Source of the DNA: Rheinheimera riviphila
GTDB lineage: Bacteria; Pseudomonadota; Gammaproteobacteria; Enterobacterales; Alteromonadaceae
Direction of reading: 5' to 3'
Assembly (NCBI RefSeq): GCF_004005945.1
Contig: NZ_SACS01000003.1
Location: 233,468 to 297,467, forward strand
DNA: 64,000 nt
The notes under the pieces are model-generated. The model did no database searches. It worked only from the letters and a program-made list of their open reading frames with translations, and was not told where the DNA came from. Each line of letters begins with the position of its first letter. The stretch's first letter is position 1. Positions 17,762 to 27,007 of this stretch are shown in pieces. A program made the position numbers and the translations under genes.

Positions 17762-19000
17762 TTAAACTTTGCGGAACAACACTGAACCGTTGGTGCCACC
17801 AAAACCGAAAGAGTTGCAAAGCGCATACTCCATCGACACCTGGCGCGCTTCATGCGGCACATAGTCCAGATCACAACCTTCATCTGGATTATCCAGGTTG
17901 ATCGTCGGTGTCACAATCTGATCCTGCAACGATAAGATGGTGATAATCGATTCAACCGACCCTGCAGCACCCAACAAATGACCGATCATTGATTTGCTGG
18001 AACTGACCATTAACTTATCAGTAGAACCGGCAAAGACTTTTTTGATCGCTTGCGTTTCAGCAATGTCACCGGCTGGTGTTGAAGTGCCGTGGGCATTGAT
18101 ATAGCTGACTTGATCAGCAGAAACACCGGCATCGCGCAGTGCATTCGCCATGGCATTGGCGCCACCACGACCATCTTCCGGCGGCGAGGTCATATGGAAA
18201 GCGTCACCGCTCATGCCGAAACCAACCAACTCCGCGTAAATTTTCGCACCACGGGCTTTGGCGTGTTCGTATTCTTCCAGCATCACCACACCGGCGCCGT
18301 CACCCAGCACAAAACCATCACGGTCTTTATCCCAAGGGCGACTGGCTTGTTGCGGTGCCTCGTTACGGGTCGATAACGCCCGTGCTGCGCCAAAACCGCC
18401 CATCCCTAACGTGGTCGACGCTTTTTCGGCACCACCTGCTAACATCGCATCGGCGTCACCGTACACGATCATCCGCGCCGCATGGCCAATATTATGCACA
18501 CCGGTAGTACAAGCGGTGACGATGCTGATATTTGGACCTTGCAGACCCAGCATGATCGACAAATGGCCGGCAATCATATTGATAATGGTTGAAGGCACAA
18601 AAAATGGGGAGAGTCTGCGTGGACCGCTGGCAAGCAGCTTTTCGTGGTTTTCTTCAATTAAACCAAGACCACCAATGCCCGAGCCGATGGCAGCGCCAAT
18701 CCGGCCGGCGTTTTCTTCTGTCACTTCAATGCCAGAATCGCGGAACGCCTGAATACCTGCGGCAACACCATACTGGATAAACAAGTCCATCTTCCGGGCT
18801 TCTTTGGCCGGGAAAAATGACTCGACATCAAAATCCTTAATTAAACCGGCAAACTTGGTACTGTAGGCTTCAGTATTAAAATGAGTGATCAGACCAATAC
18901 CGCTTTTTGCTTGTTGCAAGCCCTGCCAGGTCGACGTAACGTCATTCCCTAACGGCGTTAGCATGCCCAATCCAGTTACCACGACTCGACGTTTCGTCAC
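17762..19000 (-). CDS. fabF: Beta-ketoacyl-ACP synthase II
   Basis: Elongation condensing enzyme of type II fatty-acid synthesis, able to extend palmitoleoyl-ACP; 412 residues. The Cys-His-His triad is visible: Cys in [11 protein letters not shown] (about residue 163), His in [11 protein letters not shown] (about 303) and His in [14 protein letters not shown] (about 340). It follows acpP with a terminator-like hairpin between them, so acpP can be made in excess over FabF, as in E. coli. Confidence 0.97.
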   Translation of the reverse strand: MTKRRVVVTGLGMLTPLGNDVTSTWQGLQQAKSGIGLITHFNTEAYSTKFAGLIKDFDVESFFPAKEARKMDLFIQYGVAAGIQAFRDSGIEVTEENAGRIGAAIGSGIGGLGLIEENHEKLLASGPRRLSPFFVPSTIINMIAGHLSIMLGLQGPNISIVTACTTGVHNIGHAARMIVYGDADAMLAGGAEKASTTLGMGGFGAARALSTRNEAPQQASRPWDKDRDGFVLGDGAGVVMLEEYEHAKARGAKIYAELVGFGMSGDAFHMTSPPEDGRGGANAMANALRDAGVSADQVSYINAHGTSTPAGDIAETQAIKKVFAGSTDKLMVSSSKSMIGHLLGAAGSVESIITILSLQDQIVTPTINLDNPDEGCDLDYVPHEARQVSMEYALCNSFGFGGTNGSVLFRKV

Positions 19001-19083
19001 ATTGTCCTCCGCAAGGAAAATTACTTTCTCTGCTTTACTACTTCAAACCAAGATTAGATCAAAGGTTTGACTATGCCAGAAAT

Positions 19084-19108
19084 GAAAACGGGTAGCTTAG
19101 CTACCCGT
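19084..19108 (-). terminator. Terminator after acpP
   Basis: A 9-pair stem (ACGGGTAGC, 19108 to 19100, with GCTACCCGT, 19096 to 19088) with a 3-base loop, followed on the minus strand by TTTTCATTT. It lies 17 bases after the acpP stop. It fits partial termination that lets acpP be expressed more than fabF. Confidence 0.75.
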
Positions 19109-19124
19109 CTGCATTGCGCATTGC

Positions 19125-19361
19125 TTATTCAGCGTGCGCTTTGATGTAATCGATAGCAGATTGCACCGTAGTGATTTTTTCTGCTTCTTCATCAGGAATT
19201 TCGGTATCGAATTCTTCTTCCAGCGCCATGACCAGTTCAACTGTGTCTAAAGAGTCAGCGCCTAAGTCATCAACAAAAGAAGCTTCGTGTTTTACTTCTT
19301 CTTCTTTAACGCCTAACTGTTCAATGATAATTTTCTTAACGCGTTCTTCGATGTTGCTCAT
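19125..19361 (-). CDS. acpP: Acyl carrier protein
   Basis: 78-residue acidic carrier of growing acyl chains. The start is ATG 19361 ([11 protein letters not shown]), preceded by AAGGAAG; the longer frame to 19457 adds a Cys-rich tail with no homology and is rejected. The phosphopantetheine serine lies in [12 protein letters not shown]. It sits between fabG and fabF in the standard order. The sequence is almost identical in pattern to E. coli AcpP ([27 protein letters not shown]). Confidence 0.98.
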   Translation of the reverse strand: MSNIEERVKKIIIEQLGVKEEEVKHEASFVDDLGADSLDTVELVMALEEEFDTEIPDEEAEKITTVQSAIDYIKAHAE

Positions 19362-19489
19362 CTTTTCTTCCTTTTTCTCATATAAATCGCAACAATTCGT
19401 GCAATTTTGTGTGGCGGCTAGTTTAGTGGCAAGCGCAGTTCGTTGCAAGCAATGCACAAGTCATTTCCTGCTGGTCGAACCTGATTCGC

Positions 19490-20233
19490 TTAAACCATAT
19501 ACATGCCACCGTTAACATGAATCGTTTCACCGGTGATGTAAGCCGCCTGGCGGGATGCCAGAAAGGCGACTGTTGCCGCAATTTCTTCAGGTAACCCCAG
19601 ACGATTCGCCGGTACCTGACTAAAGATTGCTTGCTTTTGCTCATCTGAAAGATCTTTGGTCATATCAGTATCAATAAAACCAGGAGCAATCGCGTTGACA
19701 GTTATACCACGAGACGCCACTTCTTTCGCAAGAGATTTTGTAAAACCCAGTACACCGGCTTTTGCTGCCGCGTAGTTGGTTTGACCAGCGTTACCCATTG
19801 ATCCCACTACAGAACCGATGGTGATGATGCGTCCACAGCGTTTTTTCATCATGCTGCGAAGCACCGCTTTGCTCATCCGGAATACCGACGTTAAGTTGGT
19901 TTGCATAATATCAAACCACTCTTCATCTTTCATCCGCATCAATAAATTGTCGCGAGTAATACCGGCGTTATTGACCAGAATATCAATTTCACCAAAATTA
20001 GTTTTGATGGTGTCCAGGCATTGCTCTATCGATTCGACATTCGCAACGTCCAGCACCAAACCTTGCCCGGCGCCCAGATACTCAGAAATAGCTGCCGCAC
20101 CTTTTTCAGTGGTGGCAGTACCGATCACTTTGGCGCCTAATGCCGCCAGTTGCTCAGCAATAGCACGGCCGATGCCACGACTGGCGCCGGTCACTAATGC
20201 AACCTGGCCATCCAGAGAAATAAAAGCTGTCAT
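19490..20233 (-). CDS. fabG: 3-oxoacyl-ACP reductase
   Basis: NADPH-dependent reduction of 3-oxoacyl-ACP in fatty-acid elongation; 247 residues, typical. The SDR nucleotide motif TGASRGIGRAIA opens the protein, NNAGITRDNL follows, and the catalytic Ser-Tyr-Lys set appears as IGSVVGSMGNAGQTNYAAAK. It is the housekeeping FabG by position; a second FabG-like reductase at 35425 belongs to the catabolic cluster. Confidence 0.97.
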   Translation of the reverse strand: MTAFISLDGQVALVTGASRGIGRAIAEQLAALGAKVIGTATTEKGAAAISEYLGAGQGLVLDVANVESIEQCLDTIKTNFGEIDILVNNAGITRDNLLMRMKDEEWFDIMQTNLTSVFRMSKAVLRSMMKKRCGRIITIGSVVGSMGNAGQTNYAAAKAGVLGFTKSLAKEVASRGITVNAIAPGFIDTDMTKDLSDEQKQAIFSQVPANRLGLPEEIAATVAFLASRQAAYITGETIHVNGGMYMV

Positions 20234-20252
20234 AAAAACCCTTGCTTAAAAA

Positions 20253-21188
20253 TTATGTGGTTGGATTTAATGCGTTATTCAAAGACGTTACATCATTGAC
20301 TGAATTGGTATTGAGACTTTTATCAATCCGTTTAATCAGGCCAGCCAACACTTTACCGGCACCAATTTCAACTACGTCAGTCACGCCTTGTGCCGCCAGC
20401 CATTCGATGGATTCAGTCCAGCGTACCGGGCTGAATAATTGCCGTACCAGCGCATCTTTCATGTCGTTTTGTTCAGTCGCTATCGCCACGTCGACATTAT
20501 TCAATACCGGTATGACAGTTGGATGAAAATTCAGTCCGGCCAGATCAGCTGCTAACTTCTCGGCTGCTGGTTTCATCAAGGCACAATGCGATGGCACGCT
20601 CACCGGTAATGGTAATGCCCGTTTGGCGCCATAGGCTTTACAAAGTTCACCGGCACGTTCCACTGCGGCTTTATTACCCGCGATCACCACTTGCCCAGGT
20701 GAATTGAAATTCACCGGCGACACCACTTCACCTTGCGCTGCTTCAACACAGGCTTTGGCAATGAGTTCATCATCCAGACCGATAATCGCCTGCATCGCGC
20801 CAGTACCGGCCGGCACTGCAGTTTGCATATACTGGCCACGTTTTTCGACCAGCTTTACCGCATCACTTAAGCTTAAAGCGCCGCTACAAACCAGCGCTGA
20901 ATATTCGCCTAATGAATGACCAGCCATATAAGCTGGCGTCGCACCACCCTGTTGTTGCCACAGGCGCCAAATGGCGACTGAAGCGGTTAACAACGCCGGT
21001 TGGGTGCGATGAGTTTCGTTTAAATCGGCTTCAGGGCCGTTGGCAACTAAGGCCCATAAGTCATAACCCAGCGCTTTGGACGCCTCGTCGAAGGTGTCGC
21101 GCACCGTGGCGAATTCGCTGTGCAATTCGCTTAACATACCAACGGTTTGCGAGCCTTGTCCTGGAAAAACCAATGCAAGTTTTGTCAT
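20253..21188 (-). CDS. fabD: Malonyl-CoA:ACP transacylase
   Basis: Loads malonyl groups onto ACP; 311 residues from ATG 21188 (MTKLALVFPGQGS). An in-frame GTG four codons upstream overlaps the ribosome site GGA and is less likely. The active-site serine is in AGHSLGEYSALV and the catalytic histidine in VPSHCALMKP. It lies between fabH and fabG; the fabH-fabD gap is filled with a tandem repeat. Confidence 0.97.
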   Translation of the reverse strand: MTKLALVFPGQGSQTVGMLSELHSEFATVRDTFDEASKALGYDLWALVANGPEADLNETHRTQPALLTASVAIWRLWQQQGGATPAYMAGHSLGEYSALVCSGALSLSDAVKLVEKRGQYMQTAVPAGTGAMQAIIGLDDELIAKACVEAAQGEVVSPVNFNSPGQVVIAGNKAAVERAGELCKAYGAKRALPLPVSVPSHCALMKPAAEKLAADLAGLNFHPTVIPVLNNVDVAIATEQNDMKDALVRQLFSPVRWTESIEWLAAQGVTDVVEIGAGKVLAGLIKRIDKSLNTNSVNDVTSLNNALNPTT

Positions 21189-21216
21189 TTTGTTGTCCAC
21201 TTTGTCATCAATGCTT

Positions 21217-21285
21217 AGTACTTTATTGATAGTACTTTATTGATAGTACTTTATTGTTAGTTCTTTATTGATAGTACTCTTTGAT
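21217..21285. repeat. 14-base tandem repeat between fabH and fabD
   Basis: Five head-to-tail copies of an AGTACTTTATTGAT-type unit (starts at 21217, 21231, 21245, 21259 and 21273; the last is 13 bases and the third and fourth carry single changes). The array runs from the fabH stop codon to about 28 bases before the fabD start, filling most of the gap inside the operon. Confidence 0.92.
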
Positions 21286-22244
21286 CAGTACTTCACCAGG
21301 GCTGATGCCCAGGCAAAGCCACCGCCAAATGCTTCTAATAATAAGGTTTGACCACGTTTGATCCGGCCATCGCGAATCGCTTCATCCAGCGCTGTTGGCA
21401 CTGTTGCAGCAGATGTATTGCCATAACGGTCGAGGTTAATCACCACCTGTTCCATCGACATATCAAGCTTTCTGGCAACAGCAGAGATAATCCGCAGGTT
21501 GGCCTGATGCGGCACCAGCCAGTCGATTTGCGATTTTTGTAAATTGTTGGCGGCTAAGGTTTGTTCAACCACTTCAGATAATTTAGTGACAGCAACTTTA
21601 AATACGTCGTTGCCTTTCATCACGCCCCAGCTGTTGTGGATCGATTGTTCATCGCCACGACGCGGGTTGTTGACGTACAACAGCTCTGAATATTTGCCAT
21701 CAGAATGGATATGGGTCGATAAAATGCCAGGCTCTTCCGAAGCTTCGATAATCACTGCGCCCGCTGCATCACCGAACAAAATCACCATACTGCGATCTTC
21801 CGGGCTAATCAGCTGCGACAAACAATCAGCCCCAATCACCAGCACCCGTTTTGCCATACCACCTTTGACATATTGATCGGCAATACTTAAGGCATAGCAA
21901 AAACCGGCACAGGCGGCAGAAATATCAAATGCAGGAATATTCGGGATATCCAGTTCACGCTGCACTTCGCAGGCAGAACTAGGTAAAGCGCGGGAACCAC
22001 TGGTGGTGGCCAGCACAATCATGTCGATGGTGTTTTTATCAATACCGGCGGCTTCAATTGCCTGAAGCGCTGCTTGAGTGCTCATAGTCGCAACAGTTTC
22101 GTGCTCACCGATAATGCGGCGCTCTCGAATACCAGTGCGTTCAATAATCCATTCGTCGGTGGTTTCGACCATGCTCTCTAAATCGGCATTGGTGCGGACT
22201 TGCGCCGGGAAATAACTGCCGGTGCCTATAATGCGTGAATACAT
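21285..22244 (-). CDS. fabH: Beta-ketoacyl-ACP synthase III
   Basis: Starts fatty-acid synthesis by condensing acetyl-CoA with malonyl-ACP; 319 residues. The Cys-His-Asn triad is in [21 protein letters not shown] and [11 protein letters not shown]. It lies 6 bases downstream of plsX, the standard plsX-fabH-fabD-fabG order. Confidence 0.97.
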   Translation of the reverse strand: MYSRIIGTGSYFPAQVRTNADLESMVETTDEWIIERTGIRERRIIGEHETVATMSTQAALQAIEAAGIDKNTIDMIVLATTSGSRALPSSACEVQRELDIPNIPAFDISAACAGFCYALSIADQYVKGGMAKRVLVIGADCLSQLISPEDRSMVILFGDAAGAVIIEASEEPGILSTHIHSDGKYSELLYVNNPRRGDEQSIHNSWGVMKGNDVFKVAVTKLSEVVEQTLAANNLQKSQIDWLVPHQANLRIISAVARKLDMSMEQVVINLDRYGNTSAATVPTALDEAIRDGRIKRGQTLLLEAFGGGFAWASALVKY

Positions 22245-22250
22245 GGGGAC

Positions 22251-23291
22251 CTACGCTTTATCGATTAATACGTGTTCCAACCGGTCTTTTATTTTTGCGG
22301 GCACCTGGCGTTCAACCTCGCGCACCGCCTGCCGGATGGCACTTAGAAATGCTTCTTTCGTCGCATTTCCGTGGCTTTTCACTACAATTCCGCGCAATCC
22401 TATCAGACTCGCACCGTTATAGTGGTCGGGGTTCACACCAGATCCGATACTTTTTAGTAAAGGTTTGATCATCCAGCCGAATAAATGCGCAGACATACTG
22501 TTTTTCAGTGCCTGTTCAAAGCGTTTCATAATGAGTTTGGCGACACCTTCACAGGTTTTCAGCGCCACATTACCAACAAAACCATCACAAACAATCACGT
22601 CGGCTTTACCAGAGAAGATATCGTTGCCTTCGATGTAACCGATATAGTTGATATCAGCACATTCGGATAACATCAGCGAAGTACGTTTGATTTGATCCGA
22701 ACCTTTGATTTCCTCTTCGCCCATATTAAGCAAAGCAACTTTCGGCCGGTGAATGCCTTCAACCTCCTCCGCCATCACCGCGCCCATCACCGCAAACTGA
22801 AACAAGGTATCGGAATCACAGTTCACAGTGGCGCCAAGATCCAGCATAAACACCGGGCTGCCGACCGTAGTTGGTAACGCACTAATCAGCGCCGGACGTT
22901 CAACTCCGCCAAGCATTTTCAGTACAAAATGCGCCATTGCAATTAAAGCACCGGTATTACCGGCACTGACACAAGCCTGTACTTGCTGTTTATCGACCAA
23001 ATCCAACGCAACACGCATCGATGAATCGCGTTTATTGCGAAGTGCAACGGACGGTCGGTCGGTCATTAAAACTTGTTGGGAGGCGTGTTTAAAACTAATT
23101 TGCGGATGGTCAGCAAGACCGGCATCAGCGAGATAAGGTTGCAGTAAATCGGTATCACCGCACAGGACTAAATCAAGAAGGGGGAATTCTTCCACTGCAG
23201 CGAGTGCTGCGGGAATAGTAGATAGGGGGCCATGGTCGCCCCCCATCATATCTAAAGCTATTTTAAGCCGTTCTGGTTGCAACGAGTGCAC
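22251..23291 (-). CDS. plsX: Phosphate acyltransferase PlsX
   Basis: Converts acyl-ACP to acyl-phosphate for phospholipid synthesis; peripheral membrane enzyme, 346 residues. The N-terminal block IALDMMGGDHGP and SAGNTGALIAMA are diagnostic. The start is GTG 23291, 6 bases after the rpmF stop, with a poor ribosome site; TTG at 23282 is an alternative. It is likely translated by coupling to rpmF. Confidence 0.96.
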   Translation of the reverse strand: MHSLQPERLKIALDMMGGDHGPLSTIPAALAAVEEFPLLDLVLCGDTDLLQPYLADAGLADHPQISFKHASQQVLMTDRPSVALRNKRDSSMRVALDLVDKQQVQACVSAGNTGALIAMAHFVLKMLGGVERPALISALPTTVGSPVFMLDLGATVNCDSDTLFQFAVMGAVMAEEVEGIHRPKVALLNMGEEEIKGSDQIKRTSLMLSECADINYIGYIEGNDIFSGKADVIVCDGFVGNVALKTCEGVAKLIMKRFEQALKNSMSAHLFGWMIKPLLKSIGSGVNPDHYNGASLIGLRGIVVKSHGNATKEAFLSAIRQAVREVERQVPAKIKDRLEHVLIDKA

Positions 23292-23297
23292 CGCGAC

Positions 23298-23462
23298 TTA
23301 TTTAACTTTACGACCTTTGTAGAAACCGTCGGCGGTGATGTGGTGACGACGATGGGTTTCACCGGTAGTAGCGTCGACTGACAGCGTTGGGCCAGTCAGA
23401 GCGTCGTGTGAACGACGCATGTCACGCCGGGCGCGAGATTTTTTGTTCTGTTGTACAGCCAT
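23298..23462 (-). CDS. rpmF: Ribosomal protein L32 (short gene)
   Basis: Codes for 54 residues beginning [20 protein letters not shown] and ending FYKGRKVK, the clear pattern of bacterial large-subunit protein L32. It lacks zinc-binding cysteines, as gammaproteobacterial L32 does. It sits 16 bases after yceD and just before plsX, the conserved yceD-rpmF-plsX order linking ribosome and lipid synthesis. Confidence 0.98.
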   Translation of the reverse strand: MAVQQNKKSRARRDMRRSHDALTGPTLSVDATTGETHRRHHITADGFYKGRKVK

Positions 23463-23478
23463 TGCTATTCTCCTAAAG

Positions 23479-24003
23479 TCACTTTTTCTTCAATTCTTGC
23501 AATATTGCAAATGGGTTCGGTTTTTCTGGTTCCGGCTCTATATGCCCGAAGCTCGTCTGCAACTTTGCTGGATCGCATTGATCAACATCATGCATCGGGA
23601 ACAACGGTAAAGCCAGAATTAATTCGTCCTCAACCAATTGCCTCAAGTTAACTTCGCCGTGTTCGTCTTTCTCGATCACGTCGTAGCGTTCCGGAATTTC
23701 ATCGTGAGCCGAATCATCCCCTTTAACAGGGGTATATGCAAAACTGCTGTCAATCGTCAGTGACATTTCGTCACCGCACCTTTCGCAGGTCAGACTGACA
23801 GTACAGTGAGCTTCGCCAAATATAAAGACTAAGCCTTGCTCGTCAGTTCCGCAATCTATGACTGCATCAACATCACCTTCCTTGACCAGCAACGACTCGG
23901 TAAACCGCGTCAGCGTGTTCATTGGAATGATCCCTTCGAAACTGAGCCTTTTTTGCGCAGTACGGATTGGATCGATAGTGATTGGGATTTTTAGCTTTTG
24001 CAT
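23479..24003 (-). CDS. yceD: DUF177 protein YceD, 23S rRNA accumulation protein
   Basis: 174-residue YceD/DUF177 protein, linked in E. coli and plants to 23S rRNA accumulation; the precise role is not settled. The N terminus [20 protein letters not shown] matches E. coli YceD closely, which fixes the start. A CxxC ([10 protein letters not shown]) and the [16 protein letters not shown] block with a following Cys form the conserved core, and PNPFAIL ends it. The start codon is only about ten bases from the -10 of a consensus promoter, so the message should have almost no leader. Confidence 0.94.
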   Translation of the reverse strand: MQKLKIPITIDPIRTAQKRLSFEGIIPMNTLTRFTESLLVKEGDVDAVIDCGTDEQGLVFIFGEAHCTVSLTCERCGDEMSLTIDSSFAYTPVKGDDSAHDEIPERYDVIEKDEHGEVNLRQLVEDELILALPLFPMHDVDQCDPAKLQTSFGHIEPEPEKPNPFAILQELKKK

Positions 24004-24012
24004 AAGGCGCGC

Positions 24013-24041
24013 ATCATATAGATCAAGGCTTGTACTGTCAA
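24013..24041 (-). promoter_or_regulatory. Consensus promoter for yceD-rpmF-plsX-fab operon
   Basis: On the minus strand TTGACA (24041 to 24036) and TATGAT (24018 to 24013) are separated by exactly 17 bases, the best sigma-70 promoter seen in the window. The bases between the -10 and the expected start, GCGCGCC, form a GC-rich discriminator, the type that makes promoters sensitive to ppGpp. The expected start is about 24006, only about three bases before the yceD ATG. Confidence 0.8.
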
Positions 24042-24152
24042 AGGGTTGATCGCCATTTTGTTAATTTTCCGCGCGCGAAGCAACAAAAAAATCAGTATAG
24101 TGGCGCCAGATTATTTACGCATTACTATATATAGCCCACGCTGGAGTTCTTT

Positions 24153-24743
24153 ATGCCTGCAAATTTGTGGTTGGCCTCAACCTCAGTTTACCGCAAAGCT
24201 TTGTTAGAAAAGCTGACGCCTAACTTTGAAACTGCAAAACCAGAAGTCGATGAAACTGCCCTGCCCGGCGAATCTGCGCAGCAATTGGTCGAGCGGCTGG
24301 CGATTGCTAAAGCGCAGGCTGTCGCGGCATCTGTAACCGATGGCTTGGTAATAGGCTCGGATCAGGTTGCAATGTTCGAAGGTGATATTCTTGGCAAACC
24401 GCATACTGCTGACAATGCCTTTATCCAGTTACGACGCTTTAGCGGGCACAAAGTAACATTTCTGACCGGGCTGGCCGTAGTCAACGCCAAATCCGGCGCC
24501 GTGGTGCATTGTGTCGATACATTTCATGTGCATTTCCGGCAGCTGTCTGATCTTGATATCCAGACTTATATCAGCCGGGAACAACCATTGAATTGTGCCG
24601 GTAGTTTTAAAAGCGAAGGGCTTGGCATCACCTTGTTTGAAAAACTGGAAGGTGACGACCCAAATAGTCTGATCGGTTTGCCATTGATTAAATTGCATCA
24701 GCTGTTAAAGCAGCAAGGAAGGGATCTGCTACTGCAACCTTAA
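24153..24743 (+). CDS. Maf-family nucleoside triphosphate pyrophosphatase (YceF type)
   Basis: House-cleaning pyrophosphatase that removes modified nucleotides; the YceF subgroup acts on 7-methyl-GTP. 196 residues. The Maf motifs are LASTSVYRKALLEKL at the N terminus, KPEVDETALPGES, GSDQVAMFEG and FKSEGLGITLFEKLEGDDPN. Adjacency to yceD, rluC and rpmF supports the YceF subgroup. It is transcribed divergently from yceD. Confidence 0.93.
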   Translation: MPANLWLASTSVYRKALLEKLTPNFETAKPEVDETALPGESAQQLVERLAIAKAQAVAASVTDGLVIGSDQVAMFEGDILGKPHTADNAFIQLRRFSGHKVTFLTGLAVVNAKSGAVVHCVDTFHVHFRQLSDLDIQTYISREQPLNCAGSFKSEGLGITLFEKLEGDDPNSLIGLPLIKLHQLLKQQGRDLLLQP

Positions 24744-24783
24744 GCAAGACTGCAGCCGTTCGAGCCAAACACCATGCCCACTA

Positions 24784-25428
24784 TTAACAGTGGGCAGTCA
24801 GTTCCGGTAACGAATCAATCACCGCTTTTGGCGCGAAGGGCACAAAATCAACCGCTTTATGTACACCATGGGTAATTCCGATCCGTGGCATCTGAATGGC
24901 ATGCGCCATCGCCAGATCGTGCACCGTATCGCCGACCATCAGCGCTTGCTCTGGCTTTAACTTCAGTTCAGTCAGAATTTGTTCCAGCATTTGCGGATGT
25001 GGTTTCGATTGCGCTTCATCGGCACAACGACTGGTGTGAAAAAAATGGCCAGTCTGTGTTTCGTCAAAAATCCGGTTGAGGCCACGACGCATTTTGCCGG
25101 TCGCCACTGCTAACAAATAACCTTGTTGCTGCAAATCGGTAAACAATTCGCGCGCACCGGCAAACAAAGGTGTTGCCGTTTGGTCGTGGTGCAAATAAAT
25201 CTCTTTATAAGCTTCACACAACGCCAGGCGAGTTTTCGCGTCAGCCAATGGAAACAATCTGGCGAAAGCCGGATCCAGGCTTAATCCGATAATCTGTTTC
25301 GCTTCATCATAGGTCGGCACGGAAACCTGAAGCCGAGCCGCCGCTCCTTGCACGCAATTGACAATTTTACCGACCGAATCCATCACGGTACCGTCCCAGT
25401 CAAAAATGACCAGTTTTACTGCTGACAT
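24784..25428 (-). CDS. HAD-family phosphatase, phosphoglycolate phosphatase-like
   Basis: HAD superfamily hydrolase, 214 residues from ATG 25428 (MSAVKLVIFDWDG); the frame extends four codons further. Motif I is FDWDGTVMDS, motif II is VATGKMRRGL, motif III is SKPHPQML and motif IV is MVGDTVHDLAMA, so all catalytic aspartates are there. It lies next to rluC on the same strand, the usual position for this paralogue in gammaproteobacteria. The substrate is unknown; Gph-like activity on phosphoglycolate is only a family possibility. A hairpin (24776-24795) overlaps its stop region. Confidence 0.85.
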   Translation of the reverse strand: MSAVKLVIFDWDGTVMDSVGKIVNCVQGAAARLQVSVPTYDEAKQIIGLSLDPAFARLFPLADAKTRLALCEAYKEIYLHHDQTATPLFAGARELFTDLQQQGYLLAVATGKMRRGLNRIFDETQTGHFFHTSRCADEAQSKPHPQMLEQILTELKLKPEQALMVGDTVHDLAMAHAIQMPRIGITHGVHKAVDFVPFAPKAVIDSLPELTAHC

Positions 25429-25515
25429 ATTTTTCACCACTGTTTATAGCAACTACTTTTATCAACCACTCGATGGTGCAAAGCTGCCCCATCGATTGCG
25501 GGATGATTAGAACTA

Positions 25516-26469
25516 TTACTTTTTAACCAACCGGGTCAGAATTTTTTCAAGCTCGGTATCCAGCGGCGCTTCGCATTTCATCACCAGTCCGGTATTCGGG
25601 TGGGTAAAAGCCAGCGTTTTGGCATGCAGGTACAAACGTTTCAGGCCAAGACTATTCATCTGTGCAGTGAATTCGTTATCACCATATTTATCATCACAAG
25701 CAATTGGATGACCAACACAAGCGGTATGGACGCGAATTTGGTGGGTGCGGCCAGTCACTGGAAAAGCTTCGACTAAAGTGCCTTCAACATAACGCTGCAG
25801 AATTTTAAATCGCGTTTCTGAAGGTTTACCTTCTTTTTCATCGACCCGCACCACCCGCTCACCCGATTGCAGAGTGTTTTTCTTCAGCGGTTCAGTCACC
25901 TTCTTATTGCGGGCATCCCACTGTCCAGCGACTAAAGCCCAGTATTTTTTCTCGACAGTTTTTAAGCGCAGTTGCTCGTGGATATGGGTCAGCACCGAGC
26001 GTTTTTTTGCGATCAGTAAACAACCCGAGGTATCACGGTCCAGCCGGTGCACCAGTTCCAGGAACTTGGCCGTTGGCCGGAGCGCGCGCAAAGCTTCAAT
26101 CACACCAAACTGCAAACCACTACCGCCATGCACGGCCATGCCAGTTGGTTTATTGAGAACAATCAAATCGTTATCTTCAAATAAGATATGGCTTTCCAGA
26201 TTTTTCACTAAAGACAGCTTGGTGGAGACCTGATCTTTTTCGGCGGCCACGACTAATGGTGGCACCCGCACCTGGTCACCGACCTGCAATTTATATTCAG
26301 GTTTGATCCGGCCTTTATTGACTCTGACTTCGCCTTTACGGACTACCCGATAAATCACGCTTTTTGGCACGCCTTTTAAGCGCGCCAGTAAAAAATTGTC
26401 CAGCCGCTGGCCAGCATATTCTTCATCCACATCAATATATTGGATGGGAGTTTTAATTTCATCAGTCAT
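25516..26469 (-). CDS. rluC: 23S rRNA pseudouridine synthase RluC
   Basis: Forms pseudouridines at 955, 2504 and 2580 of 23S rRNA (E. coli numbering); 317 residues. An N-terminal S4 RNA-binding domain (RLDNFLLARLKG to about residue 80) is followed by the catalytic domain with its aspartate in LVHRLDRDTSGCLL and the late motif GRTHQIRVH. It is divergent from rne across a 540-base gap, exactly as in E. coli. Confidence 0.95.
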   Translation of the reverse strand: MTDEIKTPIQYIDVDEEYAGQRLDNFLLARLKGVPKSVIYRVVRKGEVRVNKGRIKPEYKLQVGDQVRVPPLVVAAEKDQVSTKLSLVKNLESHILFEDNDLIVLNKPTGMAVHGGSGLQFGVIEALRALRPTAKFLELVHRLDRDTSGCLLIAKKRSVLTHIHEQLRLKTVEKKYWALVAGQWDARNKKVTEPLKKNTLQSGERVVRVDEKEGKPSETRFKILQRYVEGTLVEAFPVTGRTHQIRVHTACVGHPIACDDKYGDNEFTAQMNSLGLKRLYLHAKTLAFTHPNTGLVMKCEAPLDTELEKILTRLVKK

Positions 26470-27007
26470 GCGTATTTGCTGCTCTGCCGCTTATTGAATT
26501 CACGACAATTAAGTTGCTATTGGTCGCTGATTGGTGTGATAATCAGCCCGCTAATTGCGCCGGTAGTTACTAAAACCTACGGCGATTAGGGCGCTCATCA
26601 AGACGTAAGAGAAGCTGTGAGGCACCGGTCGGGAGACAGATCATACCTAATTCGTGGTGAAAACCAACGACTTTATCTGCCCCGAACGAGAATAACGCCA
26701 GATGCTTGAGGTAATGCTGCGTAATTTGTTACCAACACCAGCACAACACCGCTTCCGGTCCATGAGCAAAAAAATTAAAAGTAGAAAGCTATAACGCAGC
26801 GCTCGTAAGCGATGTGGATCAGAGCAAATTTGTAATACGGCTGGGGTTACAATCCGGCCGGATAAACAATATTGATAATAACAATTTATAGATAATTGAT
26901 TATTCAAGCATTCCAGTCGGGAGACTGCACCTGTATATGTTTGACAACATCTGACACGCAAACGAAATGTGCGCTGTCGTTGTGGCTGAATGGACGAGTC
27001 AGACACA
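26470..27007 (+). promoter_or_regulatory. rne: Long rluC-rne intergenic region, rne leader
   Basis: 538 bases with no supportable gene. In E. coli the rne message has a long 5' leader through which RNase E represses its own synthesis; this gap has the same position and size. A hairpin can form around 26840-26863 (GGCTGG with CCGGCC across a 9-base loop). I cannot place the rne or rluC promoters with confidence. The minus-strand reading frame across this region runs into rne and has no homology. Confidence 0.5.
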
